43,325 nucleotides of DNA from an uncultured Sutterella sp. (GCA_900767875.1 CAAGAT010000032.1:1-43325), one strand, 5' to 3'; counted from the first letter of the stretch, positions 1 to 7,980 are shown. Program-made: numbers and translations. The notes: generated by a model not told the origin, from the letters alone.

Positions 1-257
1 ACGAATCGATGTGATCCTGACTGATCGATCGAAACAGATCTGAGATTCGTTGCCCGGAAATCTTGGCGGCCGCAGGCAAATAGTGATCCTGACTCCAATA
101 CTCAAACGAACCGGCGGCTCCGTCTCCAAGAAGGCTGTACATGACCTGCCCGAGCATGGCCTCGCTCTTGTCCTGCCCGATGGCGACGTCGAGCGACTGC
201 TTGATGGCGTACTCCGGCGAGCGAGCCATCATGCTAAGCGCATCGGTGGCACCGAAG
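1..257 (-). mobile_element. Partial IS1634-like transposase fragment (second copy, cut at both sides)
   Basis: These bases align without gaps to 42543-42799 of the complete transposase gene at the right end of the window, with 8 mismatches that I counted by eye (about 97% identity). On the minus strand they cover roughly residues 122-207 of that protein. The homology stops abruptly after base 257, inside the coding region, and continues off the left edge of the window. The first 121 codons, the start and that end of the element are therefore missing from this copy. The mismatches show it is a distinct, slightly diverged copy. Inference: a deletion or recombination remnant, or a junction at a repeat where the assembly ended. 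Confidence 0.85.
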
Positions 258-448
258 GGGTGGACGACAGCTCCCAGCTCGTGATTTCCGGTTACGTGCT
301 GCCGAGCCTGAAAGTCAAATACGGCGTGGGGATCTTCGACTCGCGGGCGACCCTGACGCTGCGCTACCGCGTCATTCCCAAACTCTACATTGAGGCCGTC
401 AGCGGCGTCGATCAGGCGCTCGATCTGCTCTACGCCTTTGAGTTTTAG
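258..448 (+). pseudogene. tamB: 3' remnant of tamB (translocation/assembly module, C-terminal end only)
   Basis: The reading frame ending at the TAG of 446-448 encodes about 62 residues with the typical C-terminal end of TamB (DUF490): a DSSQLVISG stretch, then alternating beta-strand motifs KVKYGVGIFD and TLRYRVIPKLYIEAVSG, ending in LLYAFEF. TamB is the inner-membrane-anchored partner of TamA in outer-membrane protein and lipid transport, normally over 1000 residues long. Here everything upstream is replaced by transposase sequence on the opposite strand, so this end cannot be expressed as a normal TamB. The reading frame happens to run on through the antisense of the IS fragment, which makes a chimeric ORF from base 50; I regard that as accidental. 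The family call rests on a short stretch. Confidence 0.7.
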
Positions 449-464
449 GCCACGCCCGAACACA

Positions 465-507
465 AACGCCGCCGATTCCGACTGCGGAACCGACGGCGTT
501 GGTTTTT
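465..507 (+). terminator. Rho-independent terminator after tamB remnant
   Basis: The arms AACGCCG (465-471) and CGGCGTT (494-500) pair perfectly and further partial pairing continues inside. GGTTTTT follows. It lies 16 bases past the tamB stop and before the convergent leuA stop. Confidence 0.7.
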
Positions 508-523
508 CTTCCGAGCCTAGCGC

Positions 524-2113
524 TTAGGGCTGGTTGGCGTGCACCAGCTCTTCGACCTTCTTGGGCGGCTCACGCAGCTCCTGAATGCGCTTGGTGCGCT
601 CGATGTTGTTGATGGCGTGCAGCAGCGCCAGGGCGGCCGATTCGATCACGTCGGTGGAAAGGCCCATGCCGTGGAAGATGCGGCCGTTGTAGTCCACCGT
701 GATGTTGACCTGACCGAGGGCGTCCATGCCCGCGCCGTTGGCGGTGATTTCAAAGCTCGTGAGCTTGCAGCGGATGCCCGTCAGACGCGTGATGCAGTTG
801 TAGACGGCGTCCACGGGGCCGTTGCCGATGCACGAGTCGATGCGGGTGCGCTTGCCGGCCAAAAGGCGCACGGTGGCCGTGGCGGTCATGTCGCCGCTAC
901 CGCTCATGACGTTGAGGCGATCGAGCTTGTACGCATCGTCGTCGTTCTGGCCCTGCTTGGTGAAGAACACAAGCGCTTCCAAGTCGTAGTCAAAGACCTG
1001 GCCCTTCTTGTCGGCGAGCTTGAGAAAGCGCGCGTAGATTTCGTCGAGGTTGTAGTCCTTGTCCGTGTAGCCGAGGTTTTCCAGGCACGTGCGGATCATG
1101 TGGCGGCCCGAGCGCGCCGTCATGCGCATGTTGTTGCCCTTAAAGCCCACGCTCTCGGGCGTGAGGATTTCGTAGGTCTGGCGGTTCTTGAGCACGCCGT
1201 CCTGGTGAATGCCCGAGCTGTGGGCAAAGGCGTTCGAGCCCACGATCGCCTTGTGCGGCGGCACGGGTTCGTGGCAGATCTTGGCGACAAGCGACGACGT
1301 GCGGGCGATGTTTTGCATCACGATGCCGGTCTTCATGCCATTGAAGTAGCCGTTGCGCACGTTAAGGGCCGCCGCGACTTCTTCGAGCGACGTGTTGCCC
1401 GCGCGCTCGCCCAAGCCGTTCATGCAGCACTCGATCTGACGCGCGCCCATCTGCACGGCCGTCAGGGAATTGGCCGTGGCCATCCCGAGGTCGTTGTGGC
1501 AGTGCACCGACAACACCGCCTTATCGATATTGGGCACGCGGTTCATGATGTTGGTGATGATGCCGCCGAATTCGGTCGGCAGCGTGTAGCCGACCGTGTC
1601 GGGAATGTTGATCGTCGTGGCGCCCGCATCAATGGCCGCTTCCACCATGCGGCAGAGCTCGTCGATGGGCGTGCGGCCGGCGTCTTCGCAGGAAAATTCC
1701 ACGTCGTCCGTGTAGCCGCGGGCCTGCTTGACGCAGGCGCGGGCCATCGCGACCACATCGTCAAAGCTGCGGCGCAACTTGTCGCGCACGTGAATCGTGC
1801 TCGTGGCGATGAAGGTGTGGATGCGGAACTGCTTGGCGTGGCGCAGCGCTTCGCCCGCCGCTTCGATGTCCTTGGCCACGCAGCGGGCCAGACCGCAGGG
1901 GATCGTGCGCGTCAGAGCCGCGGCGATCTGCGAGACGCTCTCAAAGTCGCCCTTGGACGAGATCGGAAAACCGGCTTCGAGCACGTCCACGCCGAGTTCT
2001 TCCAGAGCGAGGGCAATCTGGATCTTCTGCTTGGCCGACAGGCTCTGAGGTAAGGCCTGTTCGCCGTCGCGCAGCGTGGTGTCAAAAATAATGATGCGGT
2101 TGTTGTCGGACAT
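524..2113 (-). CDS. leuA: 2-isopropylmalate synthase (LeuA)
   Basis: Condenses acetyl-CoA with 2-oxoisovalerate in the first committed step of leucine synthesis, in the cytoplasm. The 529-residue product opens with the HMGL/DRE-TIM barrel signature FDTTLRDGEQ (residues 10-19). It has the metal-site motif HCHND (H204, H206, D208) and a GxGERAGN loop, followed by a C-terminal LeuA allosteric domain from about residue 400. Length matches the long, leucine-feedback-regulated LeuA type. An in-frame start exists 19 codons upstream, but I chose the ATG at 2113 because GGGAG sits about 9 bases before it and the protein then begins as in homologues (MSDNNRIIIFDTTLRDG). No other leu genes are adjacent. 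The 258 bases before it are AT-rich with several inverted repeats, noted separately. Confidence 0.97.
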   Translation of the reverse strand: MSDNNRIIIFDTTLRDGEQALPQSLSAKQKIQIALALEELGVDVLEAGFPISSKGDFESVSQIAAALTRTIPCGLARCVAKDIEAAGEALRHAKQFRIHTFIATSTIHVRDKLRRSFDDVVAMARACVKQARGYTDDVEFSCEDAGRTPIDELCRMVEAAIDAGATTINIPDTVGYTLPTEFGGIITNIMNRVPNIDKAVLSVHCHNDLGMATANSLTAVQMGARQIECCMNGLGERAGNTSLEEVAAALNVRNGYFNGMKTGIVMQNIARTSSLVAKICHEPVPPHKAIVGSNAFAHSSGIHQDGVLKNRQTYEILTPESVGFKGNNMRMTARSGRHMIRTCLENLGYTDKDYNLDEIYARFLKLADKKGQVFDYDLEALVFFTKQGQNDDDAYKLDRLNVMSGSGDMTATATVRLLAGKRTRIDSCIGNGPVDAVYNCITRLTGIRCKLTSFEITANGAGMDALGQVNITVDYNGRIFHGMGLSTDVIESAALALLHAINNIERTKRIQELREPPKKVEELVHANQP

Positions 2114-2187
2114 CAGGGACTCCCTTTTCTTTGTTTTTCGCCGTGGCCGCCTTGTGGGCGCCCCGGACAAAAAGGCTTCTTTTGAAA

Positions 2188-2362
2188 TGTCCGGACACTC
2201 TACTCTCTTGACTTTTTGCAGTCAAGACGATTTGCAAACACAAAGTGTTTTGCAAAATACGAGAATTGATTTTGAAGGAATTTTTATTTTTATGCTTTTG
2301 CGTTTTGCAACAGCCGAATTAAGCAAAAACCCTGAATTTCGCCTTGCCCGTCCGTTGCAAAA
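2188..2362 (-). promoter_or_regulatory. leuA upstream control region: TTGCAA repeats and inverted repeats
   Basis: This AT-rich segment in a GC-rich window contains TTGCAA or a close variant at 2214-2219, 2232-2237, 2250-2255, 2305-2310 and 2355-2360. It also contains three inverted repeats: the 10-bp palindrome TGTCCGGACA (2188-2197), an 8-bp perfect stem 2206-2213/2220-2227, and an 11-bp stem with one bulge 2231-2241/2245-2256. I found no short leader peptide rich in leucine codons, so classical leu attenuation is not supported. Operator clusters for a repressor or Lrp-like protein are an inference. Confidence 0.4.
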
Positions 2363-2371
2363 GACGCGCTT

Positions 2372-2851
2372 TTAAGCCTTCGGTCCCTCAACGGCCTCAA
2401 AGTCTTCCGTTTGGCTGTTCCAAAGCAGCAGCGAGGCGCCGTGCAGGTCGTAATAGGCCGCGTGCAGAGCCAGAGTGCCCTTGTCGACCGCCTCGTGGAT
2501 TCAGTCGTAGGAGAGCAGGTTTTCGATGGAAAGCAGCACCGAGCCTTCTTCGCACAAGCGGGCGCGGGTTTCGGGTTCCAGATTGGGATTTTCGTGCTCG
2601 ATGCGCGCGACAGCCGGGCAGGCCAGACTCACCCAACGGTTCACGTAGCGCTCGGAATTGATCTTGTCGATGTTGAGAAGCCAGTGGATGCCGCCGCAGT
2701 TGGAGTGTCCCATCACCACAATGTCGTGCACCTGCAGGTGCTTGATGCCGTATTCGATGGCGGCGATCACGGCGTCGTGCTCGCCCGAACTTTCCCGATC
2801 GGGCACGATCACCGAGACGGGCACCAAGTTCGGGCGATGGCTTGACGTCAC
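2372..2851 (-). pseudogene. Beta-carbonic anhydrase, 5'-truncated and with an in-frame stop
   Basis: The frame encodes the central and C-terminal part of a beta-class carbonic anhydrase (CO2 hydration): NLVPV near the start, SSGEHDAVIAAIEYG, then the zinc-site motif VVMGHSNCGG with its His and Cys ligands. The N-terminal ~70 residues, including the CxDSR motif that supplies the other zinc Cys and the Asp/Arg dyad, are absent. The only upstream sequence is 18 bases to the endonuclease stop, and an in-frame TAG precedes the GTG at 2851. A TGA at 2501-2503 interrupts the frame where homologues usually have a Trp (SYD-stop-IHEAV). The frame then continues for 42 more codons to TAA at 2372-2374 (GTLALHAAYYDLHG). 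The gene is clearly dead. Confidence 0.85.
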
Positions 2852-2869
2852 CTACAGGGAAAAGGCCGT

Positions 2870-3619
2870 TTAATCGAGGCCGGCTCGGCGGCAGGCTTCG
2901 GTCACGAAGGTGTTTTCGTTGCCCTGAATTCTGCGGATGCGCTCGGCGCGCAGGCACTCCCATTGATCGGGCGCGTACATCTTGTTCCAGGCGTCCATGA
3001 GCTTTTGCTGCGCGCTCGACATCTTGTACTTGGGGTAGGAGTCCTGCATGTAGAGCATCGTGCGGGCGATGGGCCCGCGCGTGTACTCGGGCGGCTCGAC
3101 GGCGCGATCCTCGATCTTCATCGGGCAGGTGCCGAAGCTCGAGGCGGCCTGCGGCAGCATCGTGTAGCGGTAGTTCGTGCGCATGGCGTTGACCGCGCCG
3201 ATGGCCGGGTACAGGTTGTACATGTCGGCCTGCATGTAGCGGAATTCCTCGTTGGCCTTTTCCGCGCACGAGCGCCCCTTAAAGGGCTTGCCGTTGCTGC
3301 GCACGCACTCGGGCGCTCCGTCACGCCACTCGGGAAAGGCCCGGCCGAAGTTTTCCGCGGGCACCACGTGCTCCCACTCCACCCGCTCGGCACGCTTGGC
3401 GTGCTTTTCGGTCGTAAAGCCTTCGGGCAGGGTCACCTGCTTTTTCTGATTGAAGAGCGCGCGGCAGTAAAAGGTTTCACGGTGATCAAAATAGACCTTC
3501 TGCTCGAGCAGCTTTTTGGCCTTGGAAAACGATTCGATGCGCGTGTTGCCCTCGGCCCAGACCTGCGTCATCGGCAAGGTCAGCAAAGCGGCCAGCAAAA
3601 GAAGTCCGGATTTTTTCAT
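2870..3619 (-). CDS. Endonuclease I family protein (EndA/NucM-like), exported
   Basis: Predicted secreted or periplasmic DNA endonuclease of the Endonuclease_1 family, 249 residues. Residues 1-22 form a Sec signal peptide (MKKSG, hydrophobic core, VWA). The catalytic beta-beta-alpha-metal core is visible as EWEHVVPAENFG (residues 81-92, His84 the likely general base) and NLYPAIGAVNAMRTNYRY (135-152), which supplies the metal-binding Asn. Several cysteines (C52, C105, C118 and others) fit disulfides in an exported protein. An in-frame start 56 codons upstream was rejected because it precedes the signal peptide with Arg-rich, non-homologous sequence. Ribosome binding before the chosen ATG is weak. 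In relatives this enzyme degrades extracellular or incoming DNA; the substrate here is inferred. Confidence 0.9.
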   Translation of the reverse strand: MKKSGLLLLAALLTLPMTQVWAEGNTRIESFSKAKKLLEQKVYFDHRETFYCRALFNQKKQVTLPEGFTTEKHAKRAERVEWEHVVPAENFGRAFPEWRDGAPECVRSNGKPFKGRSCAEKANEEFRYMQADMYNLYPAIGAVNAMRTNYRYTMLPQAASSFGTCPMKIEDRAVEPPEYTRGPIARTMLYMQDSYPKYKMSSAQQKLMDAWNKMYAPDQWECLRAERIRRIQGNENTFVTEACRRAGLD

Positions 3620-4010
3620 GGCGTTGACGGCGCCGGCCTGCCCGGCGCTTCTCCTGATTGCAATGGATTTGGACTGCCGCCCGACCGTGGGACGGCCGGC
3701 GGTTTGGGGCACTATACCCCGACCGCGCCGCCGCACAAAGCCCGACTGCCGCAAGCCCTTTTTACCCCCCGTCAGATGCAATACCACTGAAGTCGTAAAT
3801 GTAAATACCTATGAAAAGGAAGAGCCGCCGCCGAGCTCCTGCGCACTTCTTTGACTTAGGTGGTACCAAACCCCTGTCTTTACCTTCCCAATCCCCCGAA
3901 GAAGTATCACTCAAGAAGTAGAATTTTCCAGTCAACGAAAGGTGCGCGGCGACCCCGCCGACAAGCACCGAGATGATTCAAATAAAGAAAACTCTGGAGA
4001 GGATTTCGAA
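3620..4010. promoter_or_regulatory. Divergent intergenic region, endonuclease I / fumarase
   Basis: These 391 bases contain no convincing gene. They hold both promoters by position. Visible items are TTGACT at 3851-3856 (possible -35), the 8-bp palindrome TGGTACCA at 3861-3868, and the fumarase ribosome binding site GGAGAGGA around 3996-4003. No clear -10 or regulator site could be assigned. Confidence 0.4.
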
Positions 4011-5669
4011 ATGGCTCAGAACCCCGAATTCAAGTATGCGCCGATGTTCCAGCTCGGCCAGGACAAGACCGAGTACTACCTGCTCACCAAGGACTATGTC
4101 TCCGAAGGTGAATTCGAAGGCCACAAGATCGTCAAGGTCCAGCCCGAAGCGCTCACGCTGCTGTCGCGCCAGTGCTTCCACGACGCCAACTTCCTGCTGC
4201 GCCGCGCCCACAACGAACAGGTCGCCAAGATCCTCAAGGATCCCGAAGCCAGCGAAAACGACAAGTACGTCGCCCTGACCTTCCTGCGCAACGCCGAATC
4301 GGCCGCCAAAGGCATCCTGCCGCTGTGCCAGGACACGGGCACGGCCATCATTCACGGCGAAAAGGGCCAGAACGTTTGGACGGGTTTCTGCGATGAGGAA
4401 GCGCTCTCGCGCGGCGTGTACGACACCTACACGCAGTGCGCCCTGCGTTATTCGCAGAACGCCCCGCTGACGATGTACGAAGAAAAGAACACCCGCTGCA
4501 ACCTGCCCGCTCAGATCGACATTGAAGCCAGCGAAGGCGGCGAATACAAGTTCCTGTGCGTGGTCAAGGGCGGCGGCTCGGCCAACAAGTCCTACCTCTT
4601 CCAGGAAACGAAGGCCATTTTGAATCCGGCCACGCTCGTGCCCTATCTCGTCAACAAGATGAAGACGCTCGGCACGGCCGCCTGCCCGCCCTACCACATC
4701 GCCTTCGTGATCGGCGGCACGACGGCCGAACGCACGATGCTCACCGTCAAGCTCGCCAGCACGCACTACTACGACGAGCTGCCCACGACGGGCGACGAAA
4801 CGGGCCGCGCCTTCCGCGACGTCGAGCTCGAAAACAAGCTCTTTGAAGAAGCCTGCAACATCGGCCTGGGCGCTCAGTTCGGCGGCAAGTACATGGCGCA
4901 CGACATCCGCGTGATCCGTCTGCCCCGCCACGGCGCCAGCTGCCCGGTCGGTATGGGCGTGAGCTGCTCGGCCGACCGCAACATCAAGGCCAAGATCAAC
5001 AAGGACGGCGTGTGGATCGAAAAACTCGACACAAACCCGGGCGAACTCATCCCCGAAGAGCTGCGCCGTCCGGGCGAAGGCGGCCAGATCAACATCGATC
5101 TGAACCGTCCAATGGCCGAAGTGTGCAAGGAACTCTCCAAGTACCCGGTCTCGACCCGCGTCAACCTCAAGGGCACGATCATCGTGGCGCGCGACATCGC
5201 TCACGCCCGCATGAAGGAACTCATCGAAGCCGGCAAGGGTCTGCCGCAGTACGTCAAGGATCACCCGATCCTTTACGCAGGCCCGGCCAAGACCCCCGAA
5301 GGCTACGCCTGCGGCTCCATGGGCCCGACGACGGCTCAGCGTATGGATCCGTACGTTGACCTCTTCCAGGAAAACGGCGGCTCGCTCGTGATGATCGCCA
5401 AGGGCAACCGCAGCCAGGCCGTCACGGACGCCTGCCACAAGCACGGCGGCTTCTACCTGGGCACGATCGGCGGTGTGGCCGCTGTCCTGTCCGCGAGCTC
5501 GATCAAGAGCATCGAATGCATCGAATGGCCCGAACTCGGCATGGAAGCCGTCTACAAGATCGAAGTCGAAGACTTCCCGGCCTTCATCCTCGTCGATGAC
5601 AAGGGCAACGACTTCTTCAAGCAGCTCAAGCCGCGCACCGAAATCAAGTGCGAAGCCTGCAAGAAGTAA
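4011..5669 (+). CDS. fumA: Class I fumarate hydratase (iron-sulfur fumarase)
   Basis: Reversibly hydrates fumarate to malate in the cytoplasm; in an anaerobe it usually runs malate to fumarate to feed fumarate respiration. The 552 residues span the whole class I architecture, with the N-terminal alpha part and C-terminal beta part fused as in FumA/FumB. Three conserved cysteines able to hold the labile [4Fe-4S] cluster are in LCQDTG (C106), AACPPYH (C225) and GVSCSADRN (C319). KGGGSANKS (186-194) and ACGSMGPTTAQRMD are further class I signatures. The ATG at 4011 follows a good GGAGAGGA site; an ATG-less extension upstream was ignored. Two hairpins end the unit, so it is monocistronic. The symbol could equally be fumB; paralogues cannot be told apart here. 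Confidence 0.95.
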   Translation: MAQNPEFKYAPMFQLGQDKTEYYLLTKDYVSEGEFEGHKIVKVQPEALTLLSRQCFHDANFLLRRAHNEQVAKILKDPEASENDKYVALTFLRNAESAAKGILPLCQDTGTAIIHGEKGQNVWTGFCDEEALSRGVYDTYTQCALRYSQNAPLTMYEEKNTRCNLPAQIDIEASEGGEYKFLCVVKGGGSANKSYLFQETKAILNPATLVPYLVNKMKTLGTAACPPYHIAFVIGGTTAERTMLTVKLASTHYYDELPTTGDETGRAFRDVELENKLFEEACNIGLGAQFGGKYMAHDIRVIRLPRHGASCPVGMGVSCSADRNIKAKINKDGVWIEKLDTNPGELIPEELRRPGEGGQINIDLNRPMAEVCKELSKYPVSTRVNLKGTIIVARDIAHARMKELIEAGKGLPQYVKDHPILYAGPAKTPEGYACGSMGPTTAQRMDPYVDLFQENGGSLVMIAKGNRSQAVTDACHKHGGFYLGTIGGVAAVLSASSIKSIECIEWPELGMEAVYKIEVEDFPAFILVDDKGNDFFKQLKPRTEIKCEACKK

Positions 5670-5690
5670 TTCTCTCTTAACTCTCCCGAC

Positions 5691-5763
5691 GTCGGGGCGG
5701 TTACCGCCGCCCCGATGCCCGATCAGCCCGCGCCCGTCCGAACGATGAGCGCGGGCTTTTCGT
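5691..5763 (+). terminator. Tandem terminator hairpins after fumarase
   Basis: Two successive hairpins. The first has arms CGGGGCGG (5693-5700) and CCGCCCCG (5707-5714). The second has arms AGCCCGCGC (5725-5733) and GCGCGGGCT (5749-5757), a perfect 9-bp stem followed by TTT. The second is the likely terminator. Confidence 0.8.
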
Positions 5764-5811
5764 TGCCCGTTAAAATACGGGATTTCCTCGCAGCGAAGTT
5801 TTCACCCAATC

Positions 5812-6126
5812 ATGTCCTACCGGCGAATCGGCCCCGAAGAGGCCAAAGCGATCATCGACGCCTATCCGGGCTGCACCATCCTTGACGTGCGCCGCCCCGA
5901 CGAATTTGTGCTCGGGCACATTGCGGGCGCCGTCAACGTGCCGCTCGACAACATCCTCATGGGCAATCTGCCCGCGTGCCTCGACGATAAGGACGCGCTT
6001 TACCTCATTTACTGCCGCAGCGGCGTGCGCAGCGTCACCGCCGCGGACCTCTTGGAGGCCTACGGCTACACCAACCTCATCGAATTCGGCGGGATTCTCT
6101 TTTGGCCTTACGGGGTTGAGCGCTGA
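5812..6126 (+). CDS. Single-domain rhodanese-like protein
   Basis: A 104-residue cytoplasmic rhodanese domain with no signal peptide. It contains the N-terminal LDVRRPDEFVLGHIAGAVNVP motif and the active-site loop YCRSGVRS with Cys68 as the persulfide-carrying residue, followed by the closing GYTNLIEFGGILFW segment. Single-domain rhodaneses move sulfane sulfur from thiosulfate, polysulfide or cysteine desulfurases to acceptors. The gene stands alone between terminators, so its partner cannot be read from context; a polysulfide-type reductase locus lies about 19 kb away but is not linked. The start at 5812 gives the expected domain beginning. Confidence 0.9.
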   Translation: MSYRRIGPEEAKAIIDAYPGCTILDVRRPDEFVLGHIAGAVNVPLDNILMGNLPACLDDKDALYLIYCRSGVRSVTAADLLEAYGYTNLIEFGGILFWPYGVER

Positions 6127-6176
6127 AAACACAGGGAGACGCCCGCAAATACCCACTTAGAGATACTTCAAACGAA

Positions 6177-6241
6177 GCCCTCCGAAAAAACAATTCGGAG
6201 GGCAAAAAGCACCGGCTGTTACATTTTTCGGTGCTTTTTTT
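6177..6241. terminator. Double hairpin terminator, readable from both directions
   Basis: The first hairpin has a perfect 10-bp stem, GCCCTCCGAA (6177-6186) with TTCGGAGGGC (6194-6203). Immediately next, AAAAAGCACCG (6204-6214) pairs with CGGTGCTTTTT (6229-6239) and runs on into Ts. The second is a textbook terminator for the rhodanese gene on the plus strand. Confidence 0.85.
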
Positions 6242-6382
6242 GGTTTGAGCGTGACGAAAAGCGGAGGCATCGGGCACACCTTGGAGCCGATCGACCCCCC
6301 GATGAATAAGGGCTTTTCTAGGGCTAACCCCAATTTTTCAGGGTTTGCCTGAGAGAGCTGCAAATAAACTTTTCTTAACAAT

Positions 6383-6396
6383 TAGACAAAGATCAA
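6383..6396 (+). promoter_or_regulatory. Possible FNR-type half-conserved site upstream of dcu
   Basis: TAGAC-N4-ATCAA resembles the FNR consensus TTGAT-N4-ATCAA, with one perfect half. It lies about 80 bases before the carrier gene, as expected for oxygen control of a Dcu carrier. The call is by eye. The rest of the 349-base gap (6127-6475) holds the preceding terminators and no gene; TAGGAG at about 6463-6468 is the dcu ribosome binding site. Confidence 0.3.
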
Positions 6397-6475
6397 AAGA
6401 TACCCAACCTTTACATGAAAGACGTACCCCCAAAGAGGATAATTGCGTTGTCCCAAAATATCTAGGAGACAAACA

Positions 6476-7819
6476 ATGGTTGGTTTTGACTTTTGGGTGC
6501 AGTTATTCGTACTGCTCGCCTGCTTGTTCTACGCCGCACCTCGCGGCGGTATGACCCTCGGTCTGGTGGGCGGTATCGGCCTCATCATCTTTATCTTCGG
6601 CTTCGGCCTCAAACCCGGTAAGCCCCCGGTTGACGTGATCCTGACCATTATGGCCGTGGTTTGCGCGGGCGCTACCCTTCAGGCTGCGGGCGGCCTTGAC
6701 TGCCTGCTGTCCGTCGCGGAAAAGATTCTTCGTAATCACCCCCGCTTCGTGTGCTACCTGGCTCCGTACCTTTGCTGGTTCCTGACGGTTCTTTGCGGTA
6801 CCGGCCACGTGGTCTACACCATGCTGCCCATTATTTATGACGTGGCAATCAAGAACAACATCCGTCCGGAACGCCCGATGGCCGCTTCGACGATCGCCGC
6901 TCAGATGGGCGTGATCTGCTCGCCGGCCGCCGTGGCCGCCGTGTCGATGGTTGCTCTGCTTGACGGCCAGCTCGTCGGTGGTCAGCCCTTCAGCTTCCCG
7001 CAGCTGTTCGCCATCGTGATTCCGGCCGCTCTCGTCGGTCTGTTCATGGTCGGCACCTTCTCCGTGTTCCGCGGCAAGGACCTCGACAAGGACGAAAAGT
7101 TCCAGGCCCTGATCGCTGATCCGGAACAGCGCAAGTACGTCTACGGCGAAACGACCACCCTGATCGGCGTCAAGTTCACGACCCGTCAGTGGGCCAGCCT
7201 GTGGATCTTCCTGTGCACCGTGGCTGTGGTTGCCATCCTCGGCTCCTTCCCGGAATTCCGTCCGATGGTCGGTAAGAAGCGTCTGTCGATGACCCTCGTC
7301 ATTCAGATGTTCATGCTCCTGGCCGGCATCCTGATGGTGATGTTCTGCGGCGCCAAGAAGATCAACAAGACGAACGTGTTCAACGCCGGTATGGTCGCCA
7401 TCGTGTCCGTCTACGGCGTGGCCTGGATGTCCGATACGATGTTCTCGAACCACCTGCCCGACCTGAAGGCCGCTCTGACCGGCTGGATGCAGACGGCTCC
7501 CTGGACCTTCGGTATCGTGCTTTTGCTCGTGTCCAAGCTCGTGAACTCGCAGGCCGCCGCCGTGGCCATCGTGGTTCCGGTTGCCATCGGTATCGGCACG
7601 CCCCCCGGAGTGATCGTGGCCATGGCCTCCGCCGCCTACGGTTACTACATCCTTCCGACGTATCCGTCTGACCTGGCCGCCATTACGTTCGACCGCTCGG
7701 GCACGACCCACATCGGCAAGTTCGTGATCAACCACTCCTTCATCCTTCCGGGTTTGATTGGTGTGATCACTGCCGTGATCGTCGGCTGGTGCCTTGGCCT
7801 CCTCTACGGCTACATCTAA
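6476..7819 (+). CDS. Anaerobic C4-dicarboxylate transporter, DcuA/DcuB family
   Basis: Polytopic inner-membrane carrier of 447 residues with about 10-12 hydrophobic segments. The Dcu family (TC 2.A.13) exchanges fumarate, aspartate or malate for succinate during fumarate respiration. The family block GTGHVVYTMLPIIYDVAIKNNIR-PERPMAAS (about residues 111-141) is typical of DcuA/DcuB, and the loop around residues 195-230 is the usual hydrophilic mid-protein loop. A conserved C-terminal region has YYILPTYPSDLAAITFDRSGTTHIG. I chose the ATG at 6476 because TAGGAG precedes it by about 8 bases; the 11-codon upstream extension has no such site. It sits near the class I fumarase, in keeping with a fumarate/succinate pathway. 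DcuA and DcuB cannot be separated by eye. Confidence 0.92.
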   Translation: MVGFDFWVQLFVLLACLFYAAPRGGMTLGLVGGIGLIIFIFGFGLKPGKPPVDVILTIMAVVCAGATLQAAGGLDCLLSVAEKILRNHPRFVCYLAPYLCWFLTVLCGTGHVVYTMLPIIYDVAIKNNIRPERPMAASTIAAQMGVICSPAAVAAVSMVALLDGQLVGGQPFSFPQLFAIVIPAALVGLFMVGTFSVFRGKDLDKDEKFQALIADPEQRKYVYGETTTLIGVKFTTRQWASLWIFLCTVAVVAILGSFPEFRPMVGKKRLSMTLVIQMFMLLAGILMVMFCGAKKINKTNVFNAGMVAIVSVYGVAWMSDTMFSNHLPDLKAALTGWMQTAPWTFGIVLLLVSKLVNSQAAAVAIVVPVAIGIGTPPGVIVAMASAAYGYYILPTYPSDLAAITFDRSGTTHIGKFVINHSFILPGLIGVITAVIVGWCLGLLYGYI

Positions 7820-7869
7820 TCACTAGATAAGAAAAAAATATCCACCTGTAGAATTTTGGGACAGGGGAT

Positions 7870-7908
7870 AACGGGTCCGGGAGCAATCCCGGGCCCGTTA
7901 AACATTTT
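7870..7908 (+). terminator. Terminator 1 after dcu
   Basis: Thirteen-bp stem, 7870-7882 with 7887-7899 (one G-T pair), a 4-base loop, then AAACATTTTT. Confidence 0.8.
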
Positions 7909-7915
7909 TGGGGGA

Positions 7916-7945
7916 AACGCAGTTCATCGGAGCTGCGTTTTTTTC
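7916..7945 (+). terminator. Terminator 2 after dcu
   Basis: Stem AACGCAGTTC (7916-7925) with GAGCTGCGTT (7930-7939), 10 bp with one G-T pair and a 4-base loop, followed by a run of Ts. It backs up the first terminator. Confidence 0.85.
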
Positions 7946-7980
7946 GTTGGTCCTTCCAACGGCCGATCTCTCCTCGGCCG

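Noticed and set aside
50..448. Open frame of 132 codons as one gene
   Set aside because: Its first part is the antisense of a transposase and only the end matches TamB; the frame is a chance fusion.
539..2053. 504-codon ORF opposite leuA, and similar long ORFs opposite napA, sbcC, psrA-like, torA-like and abgA-like genes
   Set aside because: All are opposite unambiguous genes and show antisense-type composition without any family motif.
2114..2371. Classical leucine leader-peptide attenuator
   Set aside because: I found no short ORF with a run of leucine codons before leuA, and no terminator stem with T run before its start.
2501..2503. Selenocysteine codon in the carbonic anhydrase frame
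   Set aside because: The position corresponds to a Trp, not a Cys, the protein lacks its catalytic N-terminus, and no SECIS-like hairpin was seen just after the TGA.
2397..3269. 290-codon minus-strand ORF bridging the carbonic anhydrase and endonuclease
   Set aside because: Arg/His-rich shadow frame; the real frames are those of the endonuclease and the carbonic anhydrase remnant.
3978..5444. 488-codon minus-strand ORF opposite fumarase
   Set aside because: It mirrors a strongly supported fumarase gene in GC-rich DNA and has low-complexity Ala/Val/Arg/Asp composition typical of antisense frames.
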